DNA of 64,000 bases from Eutreptiella sp. 'Long Island Sound 2002' (GCA_964036045.1 OZ038378.1:38255228-38319227), one strand, 5' to 3'; positions 21,711 to 33,376 are shown, numbered from the stretch's first letter. Translations and numbers: made by a program. The notes: a model not told the origin generated them from the letters alone.

Positions 21711-21742
21711 ACTGCGCCTCAGCCAGGAGTGGCGAGGGCAGT
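21711..21742 (-). promoter_or_regulatory. LTR stem-loop 1, minus-strand copy
   Basis: ACTGC/GCAGT outer arms, CCTC/GAGG middle arms, GCCA/TGGC inner arms and a four-base loop: 13 pairs with two bulges in 32 nt. It has the same length and position as the other two copies. Confidence 0.75.
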
Positions 21743-22008
21743 TCGACTCCATCGACATCCGCGCTGTGCACGCCACCTGTGCGCCCTTCCCCTCCAAGCC
21801 CTAGCAGGGAAACGTGTTGTGACATCCCTGTTAGGGCCACAGTTGCTTAGCAGCGCTGTGTTCTTTTGCCTTCTTCACAGGAGGGTCATTAGGACCCACG
21901 AATTTATCTTCAACACCACCCAGTAGCGCGTGCGTGTAGGAGTGGTAGTCCTAGCGCTCGCCCACCAGGATGGAGCCACTGTAGGGTGTGTAGGACCAGT
22001 AGTGCGTG

Positions 22009-24480
22009 GACACAGGGCCACAGGGCATGCAGGCCTAGGGGACAGTGTTGGGCCCCCACACCCACACACCCGCGCCCACGGCATGTGGGTGACGGACCCC
22101 AACAGCCCGCCCAGAGGGCGGGCAGTCGGGGGAGGGGTAGCGCCTGACCACAGAAGCGCCTCACAATGGTGGAAGGCACCCCCCCCGGGGACGCCCTTCC
22201 GCCACTCCAACAGCGAGCAACGCTTGCCCGCGAGGGCGCACGCTGTGGGGCCGGTGCCCGGTCCCCACGCCCGCACCGACCGCAACCGGGACACGGGGGT
22301 CGTGGAACCCTGGCTGCCTGCTCTAGAGGACGGGCGGCCGGGGGAGGGGAAGCGCCTGACACCAGACGCCCCTCACAACGGTGGCAGGCCACCCCCCCCG
22401 GGGACGGCCCCCGACCACCCCCGCGGCACACAGCCCGCACAGGGCATGCAAGCAAAGGGGACAGTGTTGGGCCCCCAAACGCACACACCCGCGCCCACAG
22501 CACGTGGGTGGCGGACCCCAACAGCCCGCCCAGTGGGCGGGCAGTTGGGGGAGGGACGGCGCCTGACCTTAGACGCCCCTCACAATGGTGGAAGGCAGCC
22601 CCCCCGGGGACGCCCTTCCGCCACCCCCACAGCGAGCAACGCGAGCCCGCAAGGACAAACGGGTCGCGGAACCCTGGCTGCCCGCTCCACAGGACGGGCG
22701 GCCGGGGGAGGAACGGCGCCTGACACCAGAAGCCCCTCACAATGTTGGAAGGCCCCCCCCCCCGGGGATGCCCTCCCGCCACCCCCAAAGCGAGCAACGC
22801 CGGTCCGCAAGGGCGCACGCTGTGGGGCCGGTGCTGGGTCACCACGCCCGCACCGACCGCACCCGGGACACTCGGGTCGCGGAGCCCCGGCCGCCCGCTC
22901 CAGAGGACGGGCGGCCGGGGGAGGGACAGCGCCTGACACCAGACGCCCCTCACAACGGTGGCAGGCCAGCCCCCCCGGGGACGGCCCCCCACCACCCCCG
23001 CGGCACGCAGCCCCCACAGGGCATGCAGGCCAAGGGGACAGGTAGGGTAGGTAGGTATCTTCGGGAGCTCGGGATGCCTCCTTTGACATTGCAGGAAGAA
23101 GGTCTTACCAAAGGGACGTCCTGTCCCTCCCACTGCCCTATGTCAGGTGCCTCTTGAGCCGCTCCCGCATGTGCTTGGGAAGGCATTGTCGCGGCCCCCC
23201 GGTCCATGTGTCCCAGGTGGGAGGGTGTCCCCACATGTGTCCATGGGTAGGGCCACATGCCCCCTCCTTTGGGCGGCAGCTCTGGGGGGCTGCCCAGCCG
23301 TGTGGAGTATCTCTCACCACAAGGGGTATTGCTCCCGCTTGTCTACGGTACGACCGCCTCACCCTTGTGGCTTGAGTTGCGGGGCCACTCTGCTTGGCAG
23401 GTGACCCCCTCCTGGACTGTGTACCGGCTCGCCTGTCACCGGTTGCTTCCATGGCTCCGGGTGACGTTTGCCATGGTCCCCGAAGCAGGCCAAGGGGACA
23501 GTGTTGGGCCCCCACACCCACACACCCGCGCCCACAGCACGTGGATGGCGGACCCCAACAGCCCGCCCAGAGGGCGGGCAGTCGGGGGAGGGACAGCGCC
23601 TGACCTCAGACGCCCCTCACAATGGTGGAAGGCGGCCCCCCCCAGGGACGCCCCTCCGCCAACCCCACAGCGAGCAACGCCGGCCCGCAAGGGCGCACGC
23701 TGTGGGGCTGCTGCTGGGTCCCCACGCCCGCACCGACCGCACCCGGGACACACGGGTCGCGGAACCCTTGCTGCCCGCTCCAGAGGACAGGCGGCCGGGG
23801 GAGGGACAGCGCCTGACACCAGACGCCCCCCACAACGGTGGCAGGCCACCCCCCCCCGGGGACGGCCCCCCACCACCTCCGCGGCACGCAGCCCCCACGG
23901 GGCATGCAGGCCAAGGGGACAGTGTTGGGCCCCCACACCCACACACCTGCGCCCACAGCACGTGGGTGGCGGACCCCAACAGCCCGCCCAGTGGGCGGGC
24001 AGTCGGGGGAGGGACAGCGCCTGACCTCAGACGCCCCTCACAATGGTGGAAGGCACCCCCCCCGGGGACGCCCTTCCGCCACCTTCACAGCGAGCAACGC
24101 CAGCCCGCAAGGGCACACGCTGTGGGGCCGGTGCTGGGTCCCCACGCCCGCACCAACCGCACCCGGGACACACGGGTCGCGGAGCCCCGGCTGCCCGCTC
24201 CAGAGGACGGGCGGCCGGGGGAGGGACAGCGCCTGACACCAGACGCCCCTCACAACGGTGGCAGGCCAACCCCCCCGGGGACGGCCCCCCACCACCCCCA
24301 CGGCACGCAGCCCCCACAGGGCATGCAGGCCACGGGGGCAGTGTTGGGCCCCCACACCCACACACCCGCGCCCACAGCACTTGGTGGCGGACCCCAACAG
24401 CCCGCCCAGTGGGCGGGCAGTTGGGGGAGGGAAAGCGCCTAACCTCAGACGCCCCTCACAATGGTGGAAGGCACCCCCCC
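22009..24480 (+). repeat. 420-bp dimeric minisatellite, left part
   Basis: Alternates a subunit like the 212-bp unit of 7641-9164 with a diverged subunit marked by GGGCATGCAGGCC and GTTGGGCCCCCACAC. TTGGGCCCCC recurs about every 420 bp (near 22045, 22465, 23505, 23925, 24345). Open frames in several phases are array shadows. Interrupted at 23042-23484. Confidence 0.92.
23042..23484 (-). mobile_element. TACC-tailed short retroposon, copy 3
   Basis: A 443-bp insertion in the array, flanked by a perfect 17-bp duplication GCAGGCCAAGGGGACAG (23025-23041 and 23485-23501). Read on the minus strand it begins CGGGGACCATGG and ends in TACC repeats. It is nearly identical to 47315-47757. The duplication and simple-repeat tail support retroposition. 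No coding capacity. Confidence 0.85.
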
Positions 24481-24517
24481 CACCTATGATTTTAGCAGCT
24501 GTTTTTTCCCAAAATTC
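24481..24517 (+). repeat. Terminal inverted repeat, left
   Basis: Starts CACCTATGATTTTAGCAG; its 37 bases are the exact reverse complement of 33900-33936. Similarity stops sharply beyond. Confidence 0.9.
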
Positions 24518-24940
24518 CAAATCATGCATTTTCAGAAGAGCGATATCATCGGTACACAGTAGTACTGTTGTTTTTGTGTTTTCTCAAATTTTTAACAAAA
24601 TTATGCTGTCGCTGGAGCTGGAGCCGCAGATGAACTGTCGACAACTGCCGCGTACGCGAGTTTCAGATTCCCGACCGCCGTGCGCAATAGAAAATCGCCA
24701 AAAAGTCCACTTTTTTTCGCAGTTGGAAGCAAAGTAAAGGCATGAGCGTGTCCCCGAGATGAATACCTTGCTGCTGACCTAAAAAAATCCAGATTGGCAG
24801 GCACAGATTTTGAGAAATTCACACTTTTCTAGCCAAAAACCACTCTTTTTCATGGTTTTAGGGTCTATGGAGGCCATGTAGAGGGCCTTACAGGGCTGGA
24901 AGAGGTGGTATAGAGGTGATATATGAACAAATTGTCATCA
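24518..24940. other. AT-rich internal sequence, nothing recognised
   Basis: Follows the left inverted repeat. No gene, repeat or structure stands out. Confidence 0.5.
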
Positions 24941-26370
24941 CCATTGGTAGAGGCCTACATGACAAGAGATGTTTTGCCTTTATTCTAGGCTATTCATCCC
25001 TTTCTCATGCACCATGGAGCCCAATATCCATATGGTTCATAGGTAGGGTTTTGATCACCTATCACCGTCCACACACATGTTTGGGGCTTGGGTTGGTATT
25101 GTATGCATTTGAATGATAAGAACTACATAAAATATGATACTATGTGCATAAGAATGGGATGAACGATGAACATTTGAGGTGTTTTTGGCCCTATTTTGCA
25201 CCGTTTGTGGTCCATTTCCATATGGTTCATAGGTAGGCTTTTGCGTGCCTATCACCGTACACACACATGTTTGGGGCTTAGGTTGTTATTGTAAGCATTT
25301 GTATGATAGGTGCTACATATAATATGATAGTATGTGCATAAGAATGGGACGAACGATGAACATTTGAGGTGTTTTTGGCCCTATTTTGCACCGTTTGTGG
25401 TCCAAAATCCATATGGTTCATAGGTAGGGTTTTGATCACCTATCACCGTCCACACACATGTTTGGGGCTTGGGTTGGTATTGTATGCATTTGAATGATAA
25501 TAACTACATAAAATATGATAGTATGTGCATAAGAATGGGATGAACGATGTAGATTTGAGGTGTTTTTGGCCCTATTTTGCACCGTTTGTGGTCCATTTCC
25601 ATATGGTTCATAGGTGGGTTTTTGCGTGCGTATCACCGTACACACACATGTTTGGGGCTTAGGTTGTTATTGTAAGCATTTGTATGAAAGGTGCTACATA
25701 TAATATGATAGTATGTGCATAAGAATGGGATGAACGATGAACATTTGAGGTGTTTTTGGCCCTATTTTGCACCATTTGTGGTCCAATATCCATATGGTTC
25801 ATAGGTAGGGTTTTGATCACCTATCACCGTCCACACACATGTTTGGGGCTTGGGTTGGTATTGTATGCATTTGAATGATAAGAACTACATAAACTCTGAT
25901 ACTACGGGCATAAGAATGGGATGAACGATGTAGATTTGAGGTGTTTTTGGCCCGTTTTTGCACCTTTTGCGCTCCATATCCATATGGTTCATAGGTAGGG
26001 TTTTGATCACCTATCACCGTCCACACACATGTTTGGGGCATAGGATGGTATTGTAAGCATTTGAATGCTGGGTAAGAAATAAAATATGATACTACGGGCA
26101 CAAGCATGGGATGAACAATGTAGTTTTGAGGTGTTTTTGGCCCGTTTTTGCACCATTTGTGCTCCATATCCATATGGTTCATAGGTAGGGTTTTGATCAC
26201 CTATCACCGTCCACACACATGTTTGGGGCATAAGATGGTATTATAAGTATTTGAATGCTAGGTAATAAATGAAATATGATACTATGTGCACAGGAGTGGG
26301 TTGAACAATGTAGATTTGAGGTGTTTTCGGCCCATTTTTGCACCTTTTGTGGTCCATATCCACGGTGGAC
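24941..26370. repeat. 190-bp satellite, dimeric at left
   Basis: CCATATGGTTCATAGG starts at 25028, 25218, 25409, 25599, 25790, 25980 and 26170 (spacing 190-191). The first monomers alternate two types (GGGTTTTGATCACC versus GCTTTTGCGTGCC), a 381-bp dimer. Later monomers are diverged and the last breaks off near 26360. No coding potential. Confidence 0.95.
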
Positions 26371-26404
26371 AAGTATTGCAAATTTCTTGTCATACCTGAC
26401 GTTG

Positions 26405-26705
26405 TTCCACACCACATATAATCATATACAAAGATTGTCTCACTGCCTTCATGCCATTGTTGCGTGCTTTGTGTGCCAAGAGGAGGTATTTCCTGTGTAT
26501 TACGCCTTCCGAGGTAGGGTGAGCGAAGGGTGAAAAGACGGTGATCGAACATGACATTGCTCCACACCACATATTCTAATATACAAAGATTGTCTCACTG
26601 CCTTCATGCCCTTGTTGCGTGCTTTTTGTGCCAAGAGGAGGCTTAGACTTGTCCTGTGTATTACACCTTCCTAGGTAGGGTGAGCAAAGGGTGAAAAGAC
26701 AGTGA
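26405..26705. repeat. Two-copy direct repeat of about 160 bp
   Basis: CACACCACATAT, CAAAGATTGTCTCACTGCC, TGCCAAGAGGAGG and GGGTGAAAAGAC appear in the same order twice, starting near 26409 and 26565. Confidence 0.8.
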
Positions 26706-27740
26706 ACTAAGGGTGAACGAATGGTCAAAAGACAGTGAGGGAATAGTGAATTGCGAGCATGCATGGCAACCAAATGTGATTTCCCTTTGGTACAACCCAC
26801 AGGGCTAAGCAATGGCACCTATGCTGACGTAGATGAGGCAGTTTGAGAAGATTGCCTGGCTTTGTGTTTGCGCTGCCATTGCTTCATTGCCCACATCGCA
26901 CTCATATCATGTTTGTGACCTAACGAGGTATGGGGGAAATTTCATCCGGTTTCAAATTGGATGGTTGCCCATGTCATGTGTCTCGTTATGGGCAGATGAA
27001 ATATCACACACGCAACACACACCACACGCACTCAGTGGAATGTACCAATGTGCATTGCAACGCGCGTTGCATGGCAACCCAAAGAGCCGGCTTAGGCAAT
27101 GTCCTAGAAACACTTGGTGGCAACAATCTCCCAAACAGCTGTATTTGCACTTTTGAACCCACAATGGTTGATTTCATTGCTGTCGCTGTGCTTTCGTGTG
27201 ATTTGGCATTGATGAAATTTTTCCCTAGAGCTCGGTTAGGCTTGCCAAGCAACAAATTGTGACCCTACATGCCTTTTACTCAAGATAATCTTCCGGAGGG
27301 TGCAAAAAGTGCCCCTGAATAGCCATATTTGCACTTTTGAAGCCACAAATGTGGATTAGAGTGATTTCGTTGTGATTTCGTCGTGATTACCAACCTGAGT
27401 GATTTGTGGAACCCAACAAGATAACTCCATGCATGCACACACATTTGCATTTGCATATTGATGGTATGTTGGGTGAATTGTATGGGAATGCTTAAATTCG
27501 ACCCAGTGGTGGAGGACAGAAGCAACCGTTAGGGAGCTTGTGGGTCCATGCTTGAAATATCATAGTTGAAATATCGCAGAGGAAATATCACAGTTGTGTC
27601 GGTCATTTTTTGCCCGCCTGTCCCATCTCTCCATTCAAGTGGTGGTTTGGCTTGCCGTTGTGGTGGTTGATAATTCTGCTGCGGTTGCAATCCATGATGC
27701 ATGATGCATGATGCTCCACTTCTCTTCTCAAAGCAATGTT
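26706..27740. other. Unique internal sequence
   Basis: Mixed sequence with small repeats such as ATTTGCACTTTTGAA at about 27142 and 27328. No protein domain recognised. Confidence 0.5.
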
Positions 27741-27902
27741 GTCTATCCCGCAAATTGGCGGTACTCTTCCAGTGTTGGCAAGGGAGCAACTGTGCATGTG
27801 GCTGCTGTGTTGGAGTTCCTGAGCAATGAGATGTTGGAGCTTGCGGCCAACGCATCAAGAGAAAACAAGAAGTAGCAACGTATCACGCCTCGGCTCTTGA
27901 TG
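27741..27902 (+). pseudogene. Histone H2A C-terminal fragment
   Basis: Translation reads [20 protein letters not shown] then [20 protein letters not shown]. This matches the H2A core pattern NYA.R.GAGAPVYLAAVLEYL..E.LELAGNAARDNKK, the end of helix alpha-1 through alpha-2 and loop 2. Directly after NKK is an in-frame TAG (27873-27875), after which QRITPRLLM still resembles the H2A continuation TRI.PRHL. The N-terminal half and the end are missing. It is a gene fragment inside the inverted-repeat block, not a working histone. Confidence 0.75.
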
Positions 27903-29000
27903 GTATGCACTGTGTGCCCCGTGCACATCCCATGTTGCACGCACGCACCAACTGTGCACATTGCGCGCACGCATTGTGCACACTGCATGCACGCACGCAT
28001 GCACAATATCAGTGTATCACAATATTAGTGCCTTCTGTCTGCTAAGAGTTTCAGCGAAAATCTCTGGGTCTGGGTGACAGAACACCTTCGCTGTTTGTCC
28101 GTTCCCGACTCAGATTATGTCTTTTTGACACTGTGGAGCTTTTGCTCGTGCCTTTGGCATTGCGTTTTGCACTGTGCACACTGCACGCACACATTGTGCA
28201 CGCTGCACGCACGCGGCAGAGGTGGGGCATGCATGCGTTGTGCGTGCCCTGTGCATGCTTTGTGCATGTTGGGGGGGCTTCGGGGCACAGGGCGGGTGTG
28301 TATCCAAGCATTCCGAAATGATGCCATGAACGACGCCAGCCAAGTGGCCCTGCACGACCTTGAAATGGAGAGAGATGGGAAAGGGTTTTAGGGATGGGTT
28401 AAGGAAGCCAAAACTTTCCTCGAGTACACGAAGTATGCACGCACGCACGGTGCACACTGCACGCACGCATTGTGCACACTGCGCGCATCTTGTTCTCTTG
28501 GCCATCGCCTCTTAACCCATTTTTTTTTGTGGGGTGGACTCGATGCAAGGCATGCTGGAACGGCGCGTTCCGGACTGCAGATGCAGCAAATTCTGCGATC
28601 GCTTTGCGATAAATAGGGTGCCACGTGGGGGCGAAGACACTCGTTCAAGTCATCCTCCAAAACCTGACCCACTGTGAGCACTCCTGCCCGAATGAGCGCT
28701 GGCGCAAAAGGAAAGTTGAAGTCTGTTCATTGCGAAAGGCGGCATTGTGACAGACACGCTGATGAGCTTTGCATCCCCTTCTGTGCATCACACAGGGCCA
28801 GTCGCCGATACATGTTGCCGTCGGTTCATATGCCGCCGTCGAGGCGTTGAGGCCGGATGACGCCTTGGTATTGAGGATGCAAGAGGCCTTGGCTCCCCCT
28901 CCTGTTCAAGGTGCCGCGTGTCCAAGATACAACATGTGCATGTACCGCATTATTTTGGGACCTGGCTACAAGGGTACTGTTTCATGGGAATCAGTAACAT
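27903..29000. other. Mixed sequence with CACGCA clusters and possible exon pieces
   Basis: Contains short CACGCACGCATTGTGCACAC clusters near 27930-28000, 28170-28215 and 28435-28490. Short frames such as GQSPIHVAVGSYAAVEALRP (from about 28793, preceded by an AG) and FRNDAMNDASQVALHDLEME (from about 28310) look less random than their surroundings and may be captured exons of unknown genes. No function assigned. Confidence 0.4.
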
Positions 29001-29220
29001 CAAGAATGTGCTGAAGCTGCATTTGACGCTCTCTGGATTGCAATCCTTGGATTCATGACACTGGTGCTGTTGGCAGACACAGAGAGGGAGCCCCTGCTGG
29101 AGCACGTTGAGTGGGGCACCCTCTTGTTCTTTGCAGCACTCTTTGTGCTCATGCACGGTCTCGAAAAGCTTGGGCTCATTGAGTGGATTGGAAATGTTGT
29201 GGTTACGATCATTGAAGCGG
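29001..29220 (+). pseudogene. P-protein/ArsB-type permease exon, copy 1
   Basis: Reads [60 protein letters not shown], then VVVTIIEA and a GT donor (GTACGT at 29221). It has two hydrophobic stretches. The string [22 protein letters not shown] is characteristic of the OCA2 P-protein / NhaD / ArsB permease superfamily, which are multi-pass ion or anion transporters. Only this exon is clear. A hydrophobic frame MAAVVAIMATIMTAFLIFGQ from 29508 behind an AG acceptor may be another exon. A fragment, not a whole gene. Confidence 0.6.
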
Positions 29221-29648
29221 TACGTTGTTGCATTGCGCATTGGTTATCAAGGCAGTAGGAATACGTAATGCCACCGCATGCAGGGATTCCATTTCATGCG
29301 AAAAAGTTGCATGGCCGCAACACATGACAGAATACAGTGATCAGTCTGTGGGTCTCACTGTTTTTTGAATTTTGTTTTGTGCAAGCAGGAATCCAGTTTC
29401 TGCCACCCTCGGTACCTACCCCCTGTGATGCGCGGTCGCTGGCATGGCGGTAAGTGAGTCCCTCACCGCCTCTCACAACACATTCCAACTTTTCATCCCT
29501 AGGAAAAGCGATGGCGGCAGTGGTTGCTATCATGGCAACCATTATGACAGCTTTTTTGATATTTGGGCAAATGGTTACGGCAGCGTCGATTGCAGGGTGG
29601 CGTTAACGCAACCAAATGGGGGATGGGGGCTTGATGAAAATGTTTGTA

Positions 29649-29835
29649 GTGTGCACGCACGCATTGTGCACGCTGCACGCCCGCATTGTGCAAACTGCAC
29701 GCACGCACTGTGCACGCTGCACGCACGCATTGTGCACGCTGCACGCCCGCATTGTGCACGCTGCACGCACGCATTGTGGACACTGCACGCACGCACTGTG
29801 CACGCTGCACGCACGCACTGTGCACGCTGCATTTG
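29649..29835 (+). repeat. 22-bp minisatellite, first array
   Basis: About eight units of CACTGTGCACGCTGCACGCACG with substitutions, ending where the second copy of the 810-bp duplication starts. Confidence 0.92.
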
Positions 29836-30039
29836 ACACTCTCTGGATTGCAATCCTTGGATTCATGACACTGGTGCTGCTGGCAGACACAGAGAGGGAG
29901 CCCCTGCTGGAGCACGTTGAGTGGGACACCCTCTTGTTCTTTGCAGCACTCTTTGTGCTCATGCACTTCTCATGCACGTCTCGAAAAGCTTGGGCTCATT
30001 GAGTGGATTGGAAATGTTGTGGTTACGATCATTGAAGCG
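29829..30039 (+). pseudogene. P-protein/ArsB-type permease exon, copy 2
   Basis: Duplicate of the 29001-29220 exon. A 10-bp net insertion after LFVLMH (CTTCTCATGCAC) shifts the frame, so [10 protein letters not shown] is no longer read. The GT donor is retained at 30040. Confidence 0.6.
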
Positions 30040-30471
30040 GTACGTTGTTGCATTGCGCATTGGTTATCAAGGCAGTAGGAATACGTAGTGCCACCGCATG
30101 CAGGGATTCCATTTCATGCGAAAAAGTTGCATGGCCGCAACACATGACAGAATACAGTGATCAGTCTGTGGGTCTCACTGTTTTTTGAATTTTGTTTTGT
30201 GCAAGCAGGAATCCAGTTTCTGCCACCCTCGGTACCTACCCCCTGTGATGCGCGGTCGCTGGCATGGCGGTAAGTGAGTCCCTCACCGCCTCTCACAACA
30301 CATTCCAACTTTTCATCCCTAGGAAAAGCGATGGCGGCAGTGGTTGCTATCATGGCAACCATTATGACAGCTTTTTTGATATTTGGGCAAATGGTTACGG
30401 CAGCGTCGATTGCAGGGTGGCGTTAACGCAACCAAATGGGGGATGGGGGCTTGATGAAAATGTTTGTAGTG

Positions 30472-30895
30472 TGCACGCACGCATTGTGCACGCTGCACGC
30501 CCGCATTGTGCAAACTGCACGCACGCACTGTGCACGCTGCACGCCCGCATTGTGCAAACTGGACGCACGCACTGTGCACACTGCACGCACGCACTGTGCA
30601 CACTGCACGCACGTATTGTGCAAACTGCACGCATGCGTTGTGCACGCTGCACACACGCATTGTGCACACTGCACGCACGCATTGTGCATGCTACACGCAC
30701 GCATTGTGCACGCTGCACGCACGCATTGTACACACTGCACGCACTCATCGTCGCCCGCATTGTGCACACTGCACGCACACACTGTGAACATTTGCACTGT
30801 GCGCATGCACGCATTCCGCACACTTCACACACGCACTGTGAACATGCGCACTGTGCACACCGTACGCATGCACTGTGCACACTGCACCGTCTTTT
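30472..30895 (+). repeat. 22-bp minisatellite, expanded second array
   Basis: About nineteen units of the same 22-bp motif, more diverged to the right. Frames of alternating Cys/Ala/His on both strands are low-complexity artefacts. Confidence 0.92.
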
Positions 30896-31480
30896 GGCAG
30901 GACCTCTGTATTTACTGATTTTTGTTGGCCATACCTGGGAACATTCTCTATGGGGCATCCGTTCTGGCCTACTCCATGGAGGCCTCCTGGATCTGAAAAC
31001 AAATCCCACTCCTATTGGGGAGCATGGAGACCGTGGTCTTTAATTTAATTCTGGTGTTTCAGATCATCTTGTTTGGCAAGCCGTCGAGCAAACCTCTGCT
31101 AGCCAGTGCATACAGTCCAATGCAGTATGAGTATTGGCCTTGGGTGCAGGAATGCTGTGCTCCTTGGAGGAGGGAGGGACCCCATGGGGCAAATGCATTA
31201 CTCAGTGCAGGCACTGCTCAGTGCACAATTTGGCCCAGAATTTCATGCTCAAGTTGTTGCTCTTTCCAAATGTCCTCAAATGATCAGTCAACATGTGCGG
31301 ACCATGGTGCACACAGGGATGGATGCAGGTTCTGTATTTCTCAAGGTGGTCCCCTTCTCCACAAGGAAGACGTCTTGGGCATCATTTGTTGCGTTTGAAA
31401 AAAAGATTATCCCTAGCCCCCTCCCCCCATATTTCAGGCTGTACCATGGGTCCAAAATGTTGCCTTTGCCCCCTGAACAA
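30896..31480. other. Internal sequence, possible captured exon
   Basis: A frame reading NAVLLGGGRDPMGQMHYSVQ, then FGPEFHAQVVALSKCPQMIS, from about 31150 runs into the satellite. Composition is protein-like, but I do not recognise it. Confidence 0.35.
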
Positions 31481-33200
31481 CAGGTCAGGGACCCCCCTCC
31501 CCTATTTTGAGGGTGCTGGATGCGAAAAAAGAGATTGTAGGGACACACAGATCGTGACTCACACAATTTGCAACATCCGTATGCACCAAAATCTGCCGTT
31601 TTTCCATGAAAAAACGGCCAAAAATGGCCGTTTTTCGGTCAAAAATTGAGTTTGTTGGCCTCAGACAAGCAGTTGAAGACCCCCCCCCCTATTTTGAGGG
31701 TGCTGGATGTGAAAAAGCAAGTTGTAGTCACACACAGGTCACGAAAACACAATTTACAGCATCCGTATGCACCAAAATTTGCCATTTTTCATGAAAAAAA
31801 CGGCCAACAATGGCCATTTTTTGGTCAAAAGTTGGGATTTTTGGGCTCTCCCCTGTTTTGAGGGTGCTGGATGCGAAAAAGCAGATTGTGGGGACACACA
31901 GATCACGCAAACACAATTTACAGCATCCGTACGCACCGAAATATGCCATTTTTCATGAAAACCGGCCAAAAATGGCGCTTTTTTTGTCAAATATTGATTT
32001 TTTGGCTTTGTACAAGCAGTTGAAGGACCCCCCCCCCCCTATTTTGAGGGTGCTGGATGCAAAAAAGCAAGTTGTGGTCACACAAAGATCACGAAAACAC
32101 ATTTTGTAGCATCGGTATGCACCACAATTTGCCGTTTCTCATGGAAAAAACGGCTAAAAATGGCCATTTTTTGGTCAAAAATGATTTTTTTTGGCCTCAG
32201 ACAAGCGGTTGAAGACTGCCCCCCTATTTTGAGGGTGCTGGATGCGAAAAAGCAGGTTGTGGGGACACACAGATCACGCAAACACAATTTACAGCATCCG
32301 TATGCACCAAAATTTGCCGTTTTTCATGAAAAAACGGCCAACAATGGCCGTTTTTTTGTCAAATATTGATTTTTTGGCTTTGTACAAGCAGTTGAAGGAC
32401 CCCCCCCCCCCCATTTTGAGGGTGCTGGATGCAAAAAAGCAAGTTGTGGTCACACAAAGATCACGAAAACACATTTTGTAGCATCCGTATGCACCACAAT
32501 TTGCCATTTCTCATGGAAAAAACGGCTAAAAATGGCCATTTCTTGGTCAAAAAATGATTTTTTTTGGCCTCAGACAAGCGGTTGAAGACTGCCCCCCTAT
32601 TTTGAGGGTGCTGGATACGAAAAAGCAGATTGTAGGGACACACAGATCACGCAAACACAATTTACAGCATCCGTACGCACCAAAATTTGCCGTTTTTCAC
32701 AAAAAAAAACGGCCACAAATGGCCCTTTTCTGGTCACATATTGATTTTTTTTGGCTTCGTACAAGCAGTTGAAGGATCCCCCCCCTATTTTGAGGGTGCT
32801 GGATGCAAAATAGCAAGTTGTATGCACGCACGGACTACGAAAGCACAATCTACAGCATCTGTATGCACCAAAATTTGCTATTTTTCATGGAAAAACTGCC
32901 AAAAATGGCCGTTTCTTGGTCAAAAATTGAGTATTTTGGCCTCAGACAGGCAGTTGCAGAGCCCCCCCCCCCCCATTTTGAGGGTGCTGGATGCAAAAAA
33001 GCATGCTGTGTGGACACACCGATTGCCCAAACACAATTTACAGCATTCTTATGCCACAAAATCTGCCATTTTTCAACGAAATCGGCGAAAAATAGCCATT
33101 TTTTTTATCAAAAATTGTTTGTTTTTTTTAGCCTGAAACAAGCAGTTGAACCAGCCCCCCTCCCGATTGGAGGGTGCTCGTTGCAAAAAAGCGAAATACG
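31481..33200. repeat. 187-bp satellite with nested inverted repeats
   Basis: TTTTGAGGGTGCTGGA starts at 31504, 31692, 31856, 32042, 32227, 32414, 32600, 32788 and 32976 (mostly 185-189 bp apart). Each monomer has a poly-C run and a GCCGTTTTT-CATG-AAAAAACGGC palindrome followed by GGCCAAAAATGGCC. Monomers are diverged. Frames are shadows. Confidence 0.93.
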
Positions 33201-33204
33201 CCAA

Positions 33205-33376
33205 AGAACTACATAAAATATGATAGTATGTGCATAAGAATGGGATGAGCGATGAACATTTGAGGTGTTTTTGGCCCTATTTTGCACCGTTTGTGGTCCG
33301 TTTCCATATGGTTCATAGGTAGGCTTTTGCGTGCCTATCACGGTACACACACATGTTTGGGGCTTAGGTTGTTATT
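33205..33376. repeat. Orphan monomer of the 190-bp satellite
   Basis: A single copy in the same orientation as 24941-26370, matching its AACTACATAAAATATGATAG to GGGGCTTAGGTTGTTATT stretch, but 7 kb away near the right end of the block. Confidence 0.9.

Larger units (their letters stand above)
20781..22008 (-). repeat. Minus-strand Ty3 LTR (copy D side)
   Basis: The reverse complement is homologous to the copy A and copy C LTR-like regions, including the TATA-like element, stem-loops at 21671-21690, 21470-21503 and 21711-21742, and GGGCTTACCTACCTTACTCACC. Homology continues through repeated AAACAACCCTAAGCG-type motifs to at least 21000. It breaks off near 22008 where the array retroposon begins. 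Orientation matches the gag-pol of copy D at 39240-41960. Confidence 0.7.
29018..30640. repeat. 810-bp tandem segmental duplication
   Basis: 29018-29827 is repeated at 29828-30640 with near identity, including the permease-like exon, both intron-like segments and the start of the 22-bp minisatellite. The second copy has a 10-bp net insertion in the exon. Confidence 0.92.

Noticed and set aside
24470-24482. Target-site duplication of the 9.46-kb inverted-repeat block
   Set aside because: Both flanks are C-runs of the minisatellite, so no duplication length can be read with confidence.
29603-31009. Long Cys/Ala/Val/Arg and His/Ala/Leu frames on both strands
   Set aside because: Translations of the 22-bp minisatellite.
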